The position numbers and the translations under genes were made by a program. From Mesorhizobium loti (GTDB lineage Bacteria > Pseudomonadota > Alphaproteobacteria > Rhizobiales > Rhizobiaceae), in contig NZ_CP033334.1 of the NCBI RefSeq assembly GCF_013170705.1, positions 310,001 to 374,000 of the forward strand: a DNA stretch of 64,000 nucleotides, read 5' to 3'. Shown here in pieces: positions 17,419-28,024 of the stretch. Positions within the stretch are counted from its first letter, which is position 1. Every line of letters begins with the position of its first letter. The notes beneath the pieces were generated by a model. That model worked only from the letters and a program-made list of their open reading frames with translations. It had not been told where the DNA came from and made no database searches.

Positions 17419-18318
17419 TCAGACCCTTTCCACGAGCTTCTGGCCGAACAGGCCGGAGGGACGGATCAGGAGGAAGACGAGGGCCACGACATAGGCGAAC
17501 CAGCTCTCGATGCCGCCGCCGAAATAATCGCCGATATAGACCTCGGCGAGCTTCTCGCTGGCGCCGATCAACAGCCCGCCGACAATGGCGCCGAGAATGG
17601 AATCGAAGCCGCCGAGCACCAGCACCGGCAGCGCCTTCAGCACCACCAGCGACAGCGAGAACTGCACGCCTAGGCGGGCGCCCCAGAGCAGTCCGGCGAC
17701 AAGGGCGACAAGGCCGGCCGCGGCCCAGACGGTGCCCCAGATCAACGGCAGCCGCAGACCGACGGCGAGCGCGGCGAACTGATCGTCGGCGACGGCGCGG
17801 AACGAGAGCCCGATGCGGGTGTAGCGGAAGAACAGCGACAAGAGCAGAACCATGCCGGCAGCCACCACCGCCGCGAAAATGTCGAACTGGCTGATCAGCA
17901 CGCCGCCGACTTCCAGCGGCACGTCCTCGATGCCGAGGTCGAGACCATGGACCTGCGTGCCCCAGATCAGTTGGGCGGCGCCCTCGATGATGTAGGACAG
18001 GCCGAGCGTCGCCATGAACAGCGTGATCGGCGGCTTGTTGATCAGAGGCCGCAGCACCGTACGCTCGATGACGACACCCATCGCCACCATGATGGCGAAG
18101 GTGACCACCAGCGCCAGCGCGAACGGAATGCCGCGCTCGACGAGGCTGACGAAGGTGAGGGCGGCGAACAGCAGCATCGCGCCTTGCGCGAAGTTGAGCA
18201 CGCCCGATGTCTTGTAGATCAGCACGAAGCCGATCGCGACCAGCGAGTACATGACGCCGGAGAGCAGGCCGCCGACGAGCACTTCGATGAAGAACTGGTA
18301 GTCAAAGTCGGCGATCAT
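17419..18318 (-). CDS. ABC transporter permease, LivH type
   Basis: A 299-residue permease with the LivH signature VLNFAQGAMLLFAAL near the N-terminus, GLSFRAVADDQFAALAVG in the cytoplasmic loop and about eight membrane segments. Its ATG overlaps the stop of the LivG-type ATPase gene by four bases. This shows a tight operon in which translation is coupled. Confidence 0.94.
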   Translation of the reverse strand: MIADFDYQFFIEVLVGGLLSGVMYSLVAIGFVLIYKTSGVLNFAQGAMLLFAALTFVSLVERGIPFALALVVTFAIMVAMGVVIERTVLRPLINKPPITLFMATLGLSYIIEGAAQLIWGTQVHGLDLGIEDVPLEVGGVLISQFDIFAAVVAAGMVLLLSLFFRYTRIGLSFRAVADDQFAALAVGLRLPLIWGTVWAAAGLVALVAGLLWGARLGVQFSLSLVVLKALPVLVLGGFDSILGAIVGGLLIGASEKLAEVYIGDYFGGGIESWFAYVVALVFLLIRPSGLFGQKLVERV

Positions 18319-19250
18319 ATGCCTGCCCCGTCCTCGTTGTCGGAGGCGACGCCGAGATAGGCGTCGATGACGCGCTGGTCGTTCCTGACTTCATCGGGCG
18401 TGGCGTCGGCGATCTTGCGGCCGTAGTCGAGAACGGCAATGCGATCGGACAGACCCATGACGACACCGACATCATGCTCGATCAGGATGACCGTCGTTGC
18501 GAAGCGATCCCGCGCGGCACGCACGAAACCTGCCATCTCGCTCTTCTCGCCGGCGGTCATGCCGGCCATCGGTTCGTCCAGCAAAAGCAGGCGCGGTTGC
18601 GCGACCAATGCGCGGGCCAGTTCGACACGCTTCTGCAGCCCGTAGGGCAACGTGCCGGCAAGACGATCGCGGACAGCCGTGAGATCGAGGAATTCGAGGA
18701 TCTGGCCGGCGCGGCTCAAGGAGTCGCGCTGCTCGCCGCGCGAGCGGCCAATGCCCAGCACCTGGCCGGCAAAATTGGAGCGCACCCTGTAGGCAAGGCC
18801 GGACGCCACATTGTCGAGAACGCTGAGGCCCTTGAACAGGGCAAGGTTCTGAAAGGTCCTGGCGACGCCGAGAGGCGCCAGCCGCTGCGTCGGCACCTGG
18901 GCATAACTGATGCCATCGAGCTGGACGTGGCCGCGGTCGGACCGATAGACTCCGCTGATCACGTTGATCAGCGAGCTCTTGCCGGCGCCGTTCGGGCCGA
19001 TGATGGCGCGAATTTCGCCCGGGCGAACCGACAGGTCGATATCGGCCAGCGCGACGACACCGCCAAAGGACAGGCTGATGCCGTGAAGCGAGAGCAGCGG
19101 AGCGGCGGCGACCGTGGCAGCCCCTCTGGGTTCGGTGTTGCCTTCAGATTGCTGCGCGGGGCTGAATGCCGCCGGCAAGCCGCGCGCAAAGACCTCCGGC
19201 GCATAGACCGAGGCCTCCATCATTCCAAGGGCATATCCAGCCAACAGCAT
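18315..19250 (-). CDS. ABC transporter ATP-binding protein, LivG type
   Basis: A 311-residue ATPase. After an unusual N-terminal extension of about 50 residues without recognisable domains, the ATPase core begins at LSLHGISLSFGGVVALADIDL. Walker A is GPNGAGKSS, the signature region is LPYGLQKRVELARAL and Walker B is LLLLDEPMAGM, all of the LivG branch. The ATG at 19250 has GAGGA at good spacing; later in-frame ATG codons at 19223 and 19220 would remove nine or ten residues but keep most of the extension. It starts the five-gene transporter set 122 bases after sfnG. Confidence 0.9.
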   Translation of the reverse strand: MLLAGYALGMMEASVYAPEVFARGLPAAFSPAQQSEGNTEPRGAATVAAAPLLSLHGISLSFGGVVALADIDLSVRPGEIRAIIGPNGAGKSSLINVISGVYRSDRGHVQLDGISYAQVPTQRLAPLGVARTFQNLALFKGLSVLDNVASGLAYRVRSNFAGQVLGIGRSRGEQRDSLSRAGQILEFLDLTAVRDRLAGTLPYGLQKRVELARALVAQPRLLLLDEPMAGMTAGEKSEMAGFVRAARDRFATTVILIEHDVGVVMGLSDRIAVLDYGRKIADATPDEVRNDQRVIDAYLGVASDNEDGAGI

Positions 19251-19372
19251 TCCAATCGTCCTCGATTGCTCAGCAGGCGCAAAGCCTCGTTGACGCTCGA
19301 TGGATCGAGCGTGCCTGGAAACCTTGATCGATGTGCAGGTCGGACCGCCCGGCCTGCCTTTTTTGAAAAGGG

Positions 19373-20473
19373 CTATTCCGCTGCCAGCGACGCTGCCTGT
19401 TCAGCATCCTCCAGCTCGCGAACGAGCGGGATGACGTGCTTGCCGAAATACTCGACCTCTTCCTGGAAGTGCAGGAAGCCGAGCAGGATGAGATCGGCGC
19501 CGGCACGCTTGAAATCGACAATGCGCTCGGCGACCTGCCTTGGCGTGCCGATCAGGTTCGAGCGGAACCCGTCATTGTACTGCACCAGATCCTCGAAGGA
19601 GGACTTTGCCCAATTGCCCTCGCCTTCCGGCGATGCCTTGCCGGCATTCTTGACCTCGTGGCCAAAAGCGTTGACCGCTTCCGGGTTGGCCTTGCCGATG
19701 ATCTCGGCGAGCACCGCCTTGGCTTCATCCTCGGTCTCGCGGACGATGGCAAAGGCGTTGACGCCGACCTTGACGGAATGATTGTTGGCCTTGGCCTTCG
19801 ACTTGAGGTCGTCGACCTGCTTGGCGATCTCGGCCGGCGTGTTGCCGTTGGTGAAGTACCAGTCCGAAACGCGCGCGGCCATGTCGCGCGCTGCACGCGA
19901 TGAGCCGCCCTGGAAGATTTCGGGCACCTGCGGCGGTTTCGGCTTCAGCGAATATTCGTTGAAGCGATAGAAATCGCCACGGAAGGTGAAGCTGTCTTCG
20001 GTCCATATTCCACGCAGCGCACGAATGAATTCCTCCGAACGGCGGTAGCGCTCGTCGTGGTCGAGCCAATGCTCGCCGATGGCGTGGAATTCGCCACGGA
20101 ACCAGCCGGAGACGAGGTTGATGGCGACACGGCCATTGGTCAGGTAGCTGATGGTGGCGAGTTGCTTGGCCGCCAGTGCCGGATTCCAGGGGCCAGGCAG
20201 GATCGCCGCGATGACCTTGAGCGTCGTCGTGGCGGCCAGCAGATCATGGCTGAACGCCACGGATTCATGCTGTTCGTCAGCGCCGTAGCCGGCGGTGAAA
20301 CGGATCTGGCTGAGCGCATAGTCGAAGCCGGCTTTTTCGGCGATCTGTGCCAGCTTGCGGTTGTACTCGGCCGAATGGTTGGTGCGCTGCTCGATGTTGG
20401 AAATCACCAGGCCGCCCGAAACATTCGGCACCCAGTAGGCGAACTTGACCGCGTCATTTCCTGTCTGTGCCAT
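19373..20473 (-). CDS. sfnG: Dimethyl sulfone monooxygenase, SfnG family
   Basis: A 366-residue luciferase-like (LLM) flavin monooxygenase. SfnG enzymes use FMNH2 and oxygen to split dimethyl sulfone to methanesulfinate. Family stretches are FAYWVPNVSGGLVISNIEQRT at the N-terminus, FDYALSQIRFTAGYG, GRVAINLVSGWFRGEF and FQGGSSRAARDMAARVSDWYF. The ATG at 20473, with GGGAGA upstream, gives the family N-terminus; the frame extends to 20536. Reduced flavin would come from the MsuE-type reductase of the same cluster. A 166-base upstream spacer may hold its own promoter. Confidence 0.93.
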   Translation of the reverse strand: MAQTGNDAVKFAYWVPNVSGGLVISNIEQRTNHSAEYNRKLAQIAEKAGFDYALSQIRFTAGYGADEQHESVAFSHDLLAATTTLKVIAAILPGPWNPALAAKQLATISYLTNGRVAINLVSGWFRGEFHAIGEHWLDHDERYRRSEEFIRALRGIWTEDSFTFRGDFYRFNEYSLKPKPPQVPEIFQGGSSRAARDMAARVSDWYFTNGNTPAEIAKQVDDLKSKAKANNHSVKVGVNAFAIVRETEDEAKAVLAEIIGKANPEAVNAFGHEVKNAGKASPEGEGNWAKSSFEDLVQYNDGFRSNLIGTPRQVAERIVDFKRAGADLILLGFLHFQEEVEYFGKHVIPLVRELEDAEQAASLAAE

Positions 20474-20545
20474 GAACTGTCTCCCATTCAGGCCGTGTCG
20501 TTGATCGGTCCGGTCGATGCCGGATTTCGCCAACATTTATTATGT

Positions 20546-20569
20546 CTACTGATTATATATACAAAGTAG
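20546..20569. promoter_or_regulatory. AT-rich inverted repeat upstream of sfnG
   Basis: CTACT-N14-AGTAG lies in an AT-rich stretch within the 166-base spacer between the oxidoreductase gene and sfnG, about 73 bases before the sfnG start. The strong drop in G+C compared with the flanking genes suggests a promoter, and the symmetric arms could bind a regulator of sulfur limitation. The arms are short. Confidence 0.35.
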
Positions 20570-20639
20570 TATTTTCCGTTTTTGGCGCCCTCTAGGGTCG
20601 GAAATACCAATTTTGCCCGGCCAAGCCGGCTTGTGCCTG

Positions 20640-22100
20640 TCAGCGCCCGACCGGACTGTGCGCGGTATTGGCACCGACTGCCTCGGCTGGCAGGGATGCT
20701 TCGAGCAATTTTGCGATTTCGCCGGCGACTGCCTGGGCATGGCGGGCGACCTCGGGGAGGCCCATGAGTTCGCCAAAGGTCCCTCGCGCCAATGGGCCGG
20801 CGACGAAGAGACTGGCGGCCGCCTTGCCATCCCGGCCGACGGCACGACTGTCGAGATTCGTCTCGATGCCCAGTCCGTATCGGTCGGTCCTGACCAGCCC
20901 GGCCCCGGCCAGGGAGCGCAGTGCTGGATTGAGCTGCAGCGACTGTCCATGAGCCGGTCCTGTCGTGTTGATGACGGCATCGAAGCGGGCAGTCTCGATC
21001 CGTGTCTGCCCGCGCCGTTGAAAGCTGACCGCGAGGCTGTCGCCCTCATCGTTCGACGCGACAAGTCTGGCGGCGATGGTGTCGAACGTGCCGGCGCTCT
21101 GGCGGCGGTCGAGCACGGAAGCGACTTGTGGCGCGATCCTGAAGCGATGCACGTCCCAGAACACGCGCAGCTGACGCACCAGCCTTGCCCGCTCCGGCGG
21201 AGCAAGGGCCGCCCACAGCACCGGCCCCTGCAGGCGCAACTGGTCGAAGACAGATTGCCAGTTGACGTTGGCCTCGCGCGCCACTGCCAGCGTCGCGCGA
21301 ATGTTCCTCAGCAGGCCAAGCGCCGATGTGGCCGGCGCCGACGCAAAGTCACCAAAGGGCTCCCCCCTGACATCGGGATGGCCACGCGAGCGCAGCCCGC
21401 GGCGCGACAGCGCCAGGATGCGGCCGCGATGGCCACGGCGATCAAGCTCGGCCACCATGTCGGCCGACGTTAGCCCGGAGCCGACGATCAGCACCGAGGC
21501 TTGTGGTCCGATCGCGGCAAGAGCTGACGCCGCATAGGGGTTGGCGATAAAACCCGGCGCTTCCGTCAAGGACTCCAGCGCATTGGGAATCCCAGGTTGA
21601 GGATGCGTCGCCGCCAGGATCATGATGTCGGCTGAGACAGGCCCGGCGGAAGTCTGCACGTTCCAACCCGGGCCATCACCGTCGCGGATCACGCCGGTGG
21701 CGTTTCCTTCCACGTGACGAACCGCGCCTGAAGCGAGATGGGGAGCGAGGTGCTCGGCGACGTAGCGGCCAAAGACGCGCCGGCGCGGATAGATGTCGCC
21801 ATTCTGCCAGAGGGCGTCCGTGTCGCTCTCGATTTCCCCACTGCCGGCCAACCAGCGTGCAAAATGCTGCGGATCGTCGGGAGCCATGCTCATTCTGACA
21901 GCCGGGACATTGACCCGGTGCGACGGCTCCTCGCTGGAATAGGCCAGGCCGCCGCCAAGCGCCGGTCGCGGCTCGATCACCGAGATCGACAGGCGCTCCG
22001 GCCGATGCGCCCGCGCCAGGTGCCAGGCCACGGCAGCGCCGGAGAAGCCGCCGCCGATGATGGCGACGCGCAATCGGCGGGCCGGAAGCAGCGCGTTCAC
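20640..22100 (-). CDS. FAD/NAD(P)-binding protein, HydA/FAD_NAD_binding_9 type
   Basis: A 486-residue flavoprotein with an N-terminal Rossmann motif [18 protein letters not shown] and a second dinucleotide motif [17 protein letters not shown] near residue 210. [23 protein letters not shown] and [21 protein letters not shown] are typical of the FAD_NAD_binding_9 group, putative NAD(P)H-dependent oxidoreductases of unknown substrate. Its start overlaps the end of ssuD by four bases, so it is coupled to sulfonate utilisation. It could supply reducing power or act on a product of the monooxygenases. Confidence 0.88.
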   Translation of the reverse strand: MNALLPARRLRVAIIGGGFSGAAVAWHLARAHRPERLSISVIEPRPALGGGLAYSSEEPSHRVNVPAVRMSMAPDDPQHFARWLAGSGEIESDTDALWQNGDIYPRRRVFGRYVAEHLAPHLASGAVRHVEGNATGVIRDGDGPGWNVQTSAGPVSADIMILAATHPQPGIPNALESLTEAPGFIANPYAASALAAIGPQASVLIVGSGLTSADMVAELDRRGHRGRILALSRRGLRSRGHPDVRGEPFGDFASAPATSALGLLRNIRATLAVAREANVNWQSVFDQLRLQGPVLWAALAPPERARLVRQLRVFWDVHRFRIAPQVASVLDRRQSAGTFDTIAARLVASNDEGDSLAVSFQRRGQTRIETARFDAVINTTGPAHGQSLQLNPALRSLAGAGLVRTDRYGLGIETNLDSRAVGRDGKAAASLFVAGPLARGTFGELMGLPEVARHAQAVAGEIAKLLEASLPAEAVGANTAHSPVGR

Positions 22101-23269
22101 GAGGCGCTGGCGAGCGATTTCGGCCGGTGGTCGCCGGCGATGGTCTCACCGAACGGCCCGGTGTTGACGGATGTGCCGGCTGCCTTGACCGGGTGATCGG
22201 TCGGCAGTTTCGGCAGCACCAGTTCGCCGAAACGATAGGCTTCCTCCAGATGCGGGTAGCCGGACAGGATGAAGGTATCGATGCCGAGGCGTCGGTATTC
22301 GTCGATCCGCTCCGCGACCGTGTCGGGATCGCCGACAAGGGCGGTGCCTGCGCCGCCGCGCACCAGGCCGACGCCGGCCCACAGGTTGGGCGCGATTTCG
22401 AGCTTGTCGCGGCTGCCGCCATGCAGCGCGCTCATGCGCGCCTGGCCGACGGAGTCCATGCGGGCAAAGACTTTCTGAGCCGAGGCTATCGTCGCGTCGT
22501 CGAGCCGGCTGATCAGGCTCTCCGCCGCGGCCCAGGCCTGTTCGGTGGTTTCACGCGCGATGACATGCAGGCGAATGCCGAAGGAGAGTTTGCGACCGGC
22601 CTTCTCGGCCAGTTCGCGCACGGCGTCCAGCTTGCGCTCGACATCGGAAGGCGGTTCGCCCCAGGTCAGGTACTTGTCGATCTCCTGCGCCGCCACCACC
22701 GATCCGACATCCGACGAGCCGCCGAAGTAGAGCGGCGGATAGGGCGTCTGCACCGGCGGGAACAGCAGCCTGCCGTCCTCGATGCGGAAATGCTTGCCCT
22801 GATGCTCGACCGTCTCGCCGCTCAGCACGCGCTTGTAGATCTGGAGGAATTCCTGCGTCACTTCATAGCGCTCGGCATGCGAGAGGAAGATGCCGTCGCC
22901 CTTGTTTTCCAGCGGATCACCGCCGGTGACGACATTGATCAGCAGCCGGCCATTGGAGATGCGGTCGAGCGTGGCGGTCATGCGCGCGGCGAGTGTCGGC
23001 GATTGCAGGCCGGGCCGGACGGCGACGAGGAAACGCAGCCGCTCGGTCAACGGCGCCAGCGCCGAGGCGATCACCCAGGAATCCTCGCAAGCACGGCCGG
23101 TCGGCAGCAGCACGCCGTAATAGCCCAACGTGTCGGCCGCCTTCGCCACCTGCGTCAGATAGGGTAGGTCGACGGCCCTGCCGCCTTCCGTCGTGCCGAG
23201 ATAGCGGCTGTCGCCATGCGTCGGCAGGAACCAGAGAACCTTGATGCGATCAGGAATGTCCTTGGTCAT
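22097..23269 (-). CDS. ssuD: FMNH2-dependent alkanesulfonate monooxygenase
   Basis: A 390-residue LLM-class monooxygenase close in length to E. coli SsuD (381). It releases sulfite from alkanesulfonates with FMNH2 and oxygen, giving the aldehyde. Family stretches are [57 protein letters not shown] and [13 protein letters not shown]. It is the first gene of the minus-strand organosulfur cluster; an AT-rich 270-base spacer upstream should contain the main promoter. Confidence 0.95.
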   Translation of the reverse strand: MTKDIPDRIKVLWFLPTHGDSRYLGTTEGGRAVDLPYLTQVAKAADTLGYYGVLLPTGRACEDSWVIASALAPLTERLRFLVAVRPGLQSPTLAARMTATLDRISNGRLLINVVTGGDPLENKGDGIFLSHAERYEVTQEFLQIYKRVLSGETVEHQGKHFRIEDGRLLFPPVQTPYPPLYFGGSSDVGSVVAAQEIDKYLTWGEPPSDVERKLDAVRELAEKAGRKLSFGIRLHVIARETTEQAWAAAESLISRLDDATIASAQKVFARMDSVGQARMSALHGGSRDKLEIAPNLWAGVGLVRGGAGTALVGDPDTVAERIDEYRRLGIDTFILSGYPHLEEAYRFGELVLPKLPTDHPVKAAGTSVNTGPFGETIAGDHRPKSLASAS

Positions 23270-23540
23270 GGCTGGCCTCCGGCAATGCGGCGGCGGCCTG
23301 ACGAGGTTGAAAGCGGGCGCGGAAGGGCGGGCATGGCGGAGTCCTGTCCTGGAAAACCAGATCGCCCGCGCACTTTGCTTATTCTATAAATTCTGTAGAG
23401 TTAGTTTATTCCAAATCCGCCGCCAAAACTGGAAATTCTCTCCTTCAGGCCAACAGCGTTTTCCCGACGCGAGCGAGATGCAAGTCCATCAAAATCAAGC
23501 GAAGGCCGGCCCGGCGCCGTGCCGGGCCGGCCTTGACCGA

Positions 23541-24476
23541 TCAGAACGCCGGCTCGACCGAGTTGACGTTGTCCTTGGTAACGACGGTCAGCGGGATCGG
23601 CAGCCGGTCCTTGACCTCCTTGCCGTCGATGATCTCAGCCATCGTGTTGATGGCCAGGCGGCCGTCCTCGACCGGGGACTGCACGATGGTCGAATACATC
23701 TCGTTGGTGCGGATCGATTCGAACGCGTCCTTCTGGCCGTTGATGCCGACGATCGGCGGTGCCGCCTTGGACGGGTTGGCCTCCTTCCAGGCGTCGATGA
23801 AGCCGCGCGCCATGGTGTCGTCATTGGCGTAGACGCCGCTGATCTGGTCGCCGAAGCGGGTGATCAGGTCGCGGCTTACCACCAGCGCCTTCTGCTGGTC
23901 GAAGTCGGCATTGACGGTGTCGAGCACCTTGATGTCGGCATTGGTTTCCTTGAGGCGATCCGTGAAGCCGGTCACGCGGCCGATCGTGGTGCCGTTGCCG
24001 GCCTGGCCGGCGATGATGACGACCGAGCCCTTGCCACCGAGCGCCTTGCTGAGCGAATCCGCGGCGAGCTTGCCTTCCTCGTAGACGTCGGGCCCGGTGA
24101 AGGACTTGATGAACGGCTTGGCATCGTCGCTCATCGGTGAATTGATAAGGATCGCCGGGATGTTGGCCTGCTGCGCGCGGGCGAGGCCCGGTATGTAGGC
24201 CTGCGGATCGAGCGGCCACAGGATGATGCCGTCGACCTTGCGCGCCACGCAGGTGTTGAGCTGCTCGGTGCCCTTCTGGACGTCGAAATCCTGGCTGAGG
24301 CTGAGGATCTCAATGTCGAGTTCCTTGGCACGGGCTTCAAGGGCCTTGTTGGCCGGCGTGGCATAGGCATGCGAATCCGCCGCCGTCACATAGCAAACCG
24401 TCTTGGCGCTGGCCCAGCCTGTCGATGCCAGCACCGCAATGGCGGCGATCTGGAGCATGCTTGTCTTGCCGATCAT
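23541..24476 (-). CDS. Sugar ABC transporter periplasmic binding protein
   Basis: A 311-residue periplasmic binding protein with a signal peptide of about 24 residues (ending WASA). It has the type I sugar-binding fold of the RbsB family: DGIILWPLDPQAYIPGLARAQ, SVVIIAGQAGNGTTIGRVTGF, VYANDDTMARGFIDAW. The ligand is unknown, though a mutarotase and sugar-acid enzymes lie on the other side of the regulator. It is the last gene of the transporter operon and overlaps the preceding permease gene by four bases. Confidence 0.94.
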   Translation of the reverse strand: MIGKTSMLQIAAIAVLASTGWASAKTVCYVTAADSHAYATPANKALEARAKELDIEILSLSQDFDVQKGTEQLNTCVARKVDGIILWPLDPQAYIPGLARAQQANIPAILINSPMSDDAKPFIKSFTGPDVYEEGKLAADSLSKALGGKGSVVIIAGQAGNGTTIGRVTGFTDRLKETNADIKVLDTVNADFDQQKALVVSRDLITRFGDQISGVYANDDTMARGFIDAWKEANPSKAAPPIVGINGQKDAFESIRTNEMYSTIVQSPVEDGRLAINTMAEIIDGKEVKDRLPIPLTVVTKDNVNSVEPAF

Positions 24477-25471
24477 GTTTTTCCTCCTTGAGTGATTGGA
24501 TTGTCGCGAATGAGCGCGGGGCGCGTGCCCGTAGCCCTCCCCTTGGTGGTAATGGCCCGATCAAGCACGACGAGCAGGATCAGGATGAGCCCCGATACGA
24601 CCTGCTGGACGTATGCGGGAACGGACTGGAACTCCATGGCGATGGTCAGCGAGCCGATGGTCAGCACGCCGCCGAGCGTGCCGAGCGCGGATCCCCTGCC
24701 GCCTTCGAGACGGGTTCCGCCGACGACGACGGCGGCGATGACGGCAACCGTCAGTTCCGAGCCGAAGACGGGCGAACCGGTGTTGGTGACGAGGCTCTGC
24801 AGAACCCCCGCCAGGCCGGCAAGCGTGCCGGCGAAGACAAAGCCGAGACAGACGATGCGGTCCGAAGCAATGCCGCTTTCCTTGACGGCCGCCGGGTTGG
24901 AGCCGACGGCAAAGACATTGCGGCCCGGAATGGTGCGCGTCAGCCACAAATGCAGCAGCACGATCAGGATGATGAACAGCGCGCTGCGAATGGTGAAGAC
25001 TTCGAGATAGATCTTGGCCAGCGCCAGCGAGAGCATGATGTCGGTGCCTGTCACCGGCTGGCTGTTGGTGATCCAGTGCGCCAGCGAACGGAAGATCAGC
25101 ATCGTCGCCAGCGTCAGGACGAGCGAATTCACCTTCAGGCCGACGACCAGCGCGCCGTTGATGGCGCCGGCCAGCGTGCCGACCAGGATGCCGGCGATCG
25201 CGGCTGGGAGGATGCCGATCTCGCGCTGGAGGATGACCGACACGATGCCGGCCAGCGCGAACACCGCGCCGCCGGAGAGATCGATCTGGCCCGATATCAA
25301 CAGCACCGTCAGGCCGATGGCGATCAGGCCGATCGTCGCCGCGCGGTCGAGGCCTAGGCCGAGGGTCGAGGCGGAGAAGTAGCCCGGAACCACCAGAGCG
25401 GAAATGATGAGCGTCAGGCCGAGGATGATCACGACCCGGTGCCGCGAGGCAAGCGTCAGCAGCCGCATCAT
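24473..25471 (-). CDS. Sugar ABC transporter permease 1, RbsC type
   Basis: A 332-residue inner-membrane permease of the ribose/xylose family with about nine hydrophobic segments. GQIDLSGGAVFALAGIVSVIL, NGALVVGLKVNSLVLTLATMLIFR, VFAVGSNPAAVKESGIASDRI and VVVGGTRLEGGRGSALGTLGGVL are family hallmarks. The ATG at 25471 overlaps the stop of the previous permease (ATGA). The much longer open frame upstream is a read-through of another frame and carries no homology. Confidence 0.95.
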   Translation of the reverse strand: MMRLLTLASRHRVVIILGLTLIISALVVPGYFSASTLGLGLDRAATIGLIAIGLTVLLISGQIDLSGGAVFALAGIVSVILQREIGILPAAIAGILVGTLAGAINGALVVGLKVNSLVLTLATMLIFRSLAHWITNSQPVTGTDIMLSLALAKIYLEVFTIRSALFIILIVLLHLWLTRTIPGRNVFAVGSNPAAVKESGIASDRIVCLGFVFAGTLAGLAGVLQSLVTNTGSPVFGSELTVAVIAAVVVGGTRLEGGRGSALGTLGGVLTIGSLTIAMEFQSVPAYVQQVVSGLILILLVVLDRAITTKGRATGTRPALIRDNPITQGGKT

Positions 25472-26466
25472 GCCACCCCCCGCTTGCGCAACGCCGCATC
25501 CATGCCGACGGCGCCGACGATCAGGATGCCGAGCACAAAGCCCTGGATCGGCGTGCGCACGCCGTCGAGAACCATGACATTGGTCAGAAGCTGCACGAAG
25601 ATGAGGCCGGCGATCGCCCGCGGCACCGAGCCGAAACCGCCGATGATCGACACGCCGCCGACCACCACCGCGGTGATGGCGCTGAATTCGTAACCGGCCC
25701 CGATGAGCGGCCGCGCGCTTTGCAACGTCAGCCCGAGCAGGCCGCCGCTGATGCCGGAGGCGAGCGCCGTGATCACGAAGGCGCCGGCCTTCACCGCCTG
25801 CACGGGAACGGCGCTTGCCTCGGCGGCTTTGTAATTGCCGCCGGTGGCGAGCGTCCACCGGCCCCAGAAGGAACGCGACAGCACGAAATGGCCGATGAGG
25901 GCGATGGCCAGGAAGATCAGCACCACGACCGGAATGCCGAACAGGCGGCCCTTGGCGAATTCGGCCGAGGCCGGGTTGCTGCCATAGACGATGACCCCGC
26001 CGACCGCCGCCTGGACGATGCCCAGGCCGATGGTGCCGATGCCGAGCGTGGCGATGATGGGATTGATGCCGACATAGCCGACCAGCACGCCGTTGAGCAG
26101 GCCGATCAGGCCGGCGAGGCCGACGGCCAAAACGAAGGCGGGCAGCGGACCGATCAGCGGCTGCAGCCCGAGCGACAGGATGGCGCCGCAGGCGATCGTT
26201 GCCGGCACCGACAAGTCGGCCAGCCCGCCGACCACCAGCACGAAGGTCATGCCGACGACGACGATGCCGACGATGGACATCGAGGTCAGGACATTGAGCA
26301 GATTGCCTGTGGTGAAAAAGGCAGGGCTGACAAAGGAGCCGTAGAGCAGGACGGCCAAAATGGCGAAGGCGAGCCCCGCTTTCGACAGAGCGCCGACAAG
26401 CCTGCCGCCGCGCGTAAAACGGTCGTTGCGGTTCACGCCGGTGATCTCCATGGCCACGTCGGTCAC
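25468..26466 (-). CDS. Sugar ABC transporter permease 2, RbsC type
   Basis: A second 332-residue RbsC-type permease with [43 protein letters not shown] and [22 protein letters not shown]. The most likely start is a GTG at 26466 overlapping the ATPase stop (GTGA); an ATG (MEITGV) follows five codons later. The two permeases are presumably a heterodimer. Confidence 0.93.
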   Translation of the reverse strand: MTDVAMEITGVNRNDRFTRGGRLVGALSKAGLAFAILAVLLYGSFVSPAFFTTGNLLNVLTSMSIVGIVVVGMTFVLVVGGLADLSVPATIACGAILSLGLQPLIGPLPAFVLAVGLAGLIGLLNGVLVGYVGINPIIATLGIGTIGLGIVQAAVGGVIVYGSNPASAEFAKGRLFGIPVVVLIFLAIALIGHFVLSRSFWGRWTLATGGNYKAAEASAVPVQAVKAGAFVITALASGISGGLLGLTLQSARPLIGAGYEFSAITAVVVGGVSIIGGFGSVPRAIAGLIFVQLLTNVMVLDGVRTPIQGFVLGILIVGAVGMDAALRKRGVA

Positions 26467-27968
26467 GCCATTTCCTCCCCCGTCGCCAGCGCCATGATGC
26501 GTTCCTCGCTGAGGTCGGCACGCATCAGCGGTTCGCAAGCGTGCCCGTCGCGCATCACCACGACGCGGTCGCAGACGCCGAGGATTTCGGGCAGTTCCGA
26601 GGAGATCATGACCACCGCCATGCCGCCCGCGACGAGCTGGCCGATAATGTGATGGATCTCGGCCTTGGCGCCGACATCGACGCCGCGCGTCGGCTCGTCG
26701 AGGATCAGCGCCGACGGCTTGGCGGCAAGCCATTTGGCGATCACCGCCTTCTGCTGGTTGCCGCCTGAAAGGAGATTGATGCGGCGTTCGCCGTCGGGCG
26801 GCGAAATGGAAAACTGCTTCACATAGTCCGCCGCCAGCGCGCGATCGGCACCGCGGCTGATACGCCCGAAACGGCTGAGGCGGCGCAGTATGGGCAGGCT
26901 GATATTTTCCCGGATCGACATGCCCGGCACGATGCCGTCGCCCTTGCGGTCTTCCGGAACATAGGCAATTCCCGCCTTGACCGCCTGGGACGGGGAATTG
27001 ATCGAGACCTTGCGGCCGTTGACGCTGACCGTGCCTTCGACCAGCCGCGACAGGCCGAAAATGGCGCGCGCCACCTCGGTGCGGCCGGCGCCGACCAGAC
27101 CGGTCAGGCCCAGTATCTCGCCGGCCCGCACATCGAAGCTGATATCGCGGAAGTGCTTGCCGTCGCTGATGCGCTCGACGCGCAGCCCGGACCTGCCGAT
27201 CTCGGCCTGGCTTTTGGGGAAGACGTTGCTGACCTCGCGGCCGACCATCAGCCGGATCATCTGGGCGGCATTTATGCCTTGGATCGGACGGGTCTCGATC
27301 ATTGAGCCGTCGCGCAGCACGGTCACCTCGTCGGCGATCTCGAGCACCTCTTTCAGCCGGTGGCTGATGTAGATGATGGCGATGCCGTCGTCGCGCATCT
27401 TGCGCAGGATCCGGAACAGTGCCGCCGTCTCATGCTCGCTGAGGCTCGATGTCGGCTCGTCCAGGACGATGATGCGGGGCTGGGCCGCGTAGGCCTTGGC
27501 GATCTCGACGAGCTGCTGCTGGCTGATCGACAAATCGCCGAGCCGTTCGCGCGGGTTGATGGCCGCTCCCAGCTCGTCGAGGACGGCGGCGGCCTTCCTG
27601 ACCATCTCGCCCTTGCGCAGAAAACTCCATTTGCCGGGCATTCGGCCCAGATAGACGTTTTCCGCGACCGTCAGATCCGGCACCAGATTGATCTCCTGAT
27701 GCACCATGCGGATGCCGAGCGCCTGGGCGTCGGCCGGCCGGCGCATGCGAACCTCGGCACCGCCGACCTCGATGGTGCCGCTGGTGGGTGCGTAGGAGCC
27801 GTTGAGCACCTTCATCAGCGTCGATTTGCCGGCGCCGTTTTCGCCCACAACAGCGTGGACGGTGCCGAACCTGACAGCGAAATTGACGTTGGACAGAGCC
27901 CTCACGCCCGGAAACGTCTTGCTGATGCCTTTCATGTCCAAGGCGAAATCGGCGGCGACGGCACTCAT
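26463..27968 (-). CDS. Sugar ABC transporter ATP-binding protein (two ATPase domains)
   Basis: A 501-residue fused ATPase of the RbsA/MglA/XylG type. The first domain has Walker [10 protein letters not shown], signature [15 protein letters not shown] and Walker [12 protein letters not shown]. The second has the usual degenerate Walker A ([15 protein letters not shown]), the signature [17 protein letters not shown] and [16 protein letters not shown]. It is the first gene of the four-gene minus-strand transporter operon and is divergent from the GntR gene. A palindromic AT-rich site at 28025-28042 lies about 57 bases upstream. Confidence 0.95.
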   Translation of the reverse strand: MSAVAADFALDMKGISKTFPGVRALSNVNFAVRFGTVHAVVGENGAGKSTLMKVLNGSYAPTSGTIEVGGAEVRMRRPADAQALGIRMVHQEINLVPDLTVAENVYLGRMPGKWSFLRKGEMVRKAAAVLDELGAAINPRERLGDLSISQQQLVEIAKAYAAQPRIIVLDEPTSSLSEHETAALFRILRKMRDDGIAIIYISHRLKEVLEIADEVTVLRDGSMIETRPIQGINAAQMIRLMVGREVSNVFPKSQAEIGRSGLRVERISDGKHFRDISFDVRAGEILGLTGLVGAGRTEVARAIFGLSRLVEGTVSVNGRKVSINSPSQAVKAGIAYVPEDRKGDGIVPGMSIRENISLPILRRLSRFGRISRGADRALAADYVKQFSISPPDGERRINLLSGGNQQKAVIAKWLAAKPSALILDEPTRGVDVGAKAEIHHIIGQLVAGGMAVVMISSELPEILGVCDRVVVMRDGHACEPLMRADLSEERIMALATGEEMA

Positions 27969-28024
27969 GTCTGGCTAGGTTCCTCCCTGGCGGCCTATCC
28001 CGTTGTCCTCGGCACCGGATGGTG

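Noticed and set aside
24473..26521. 682-residue apparent fused permease
   Set aside because: The true permease starts at 25471; the upstream half is an alternate frame of the second permease gene with Arg/Gly-rich sequence.
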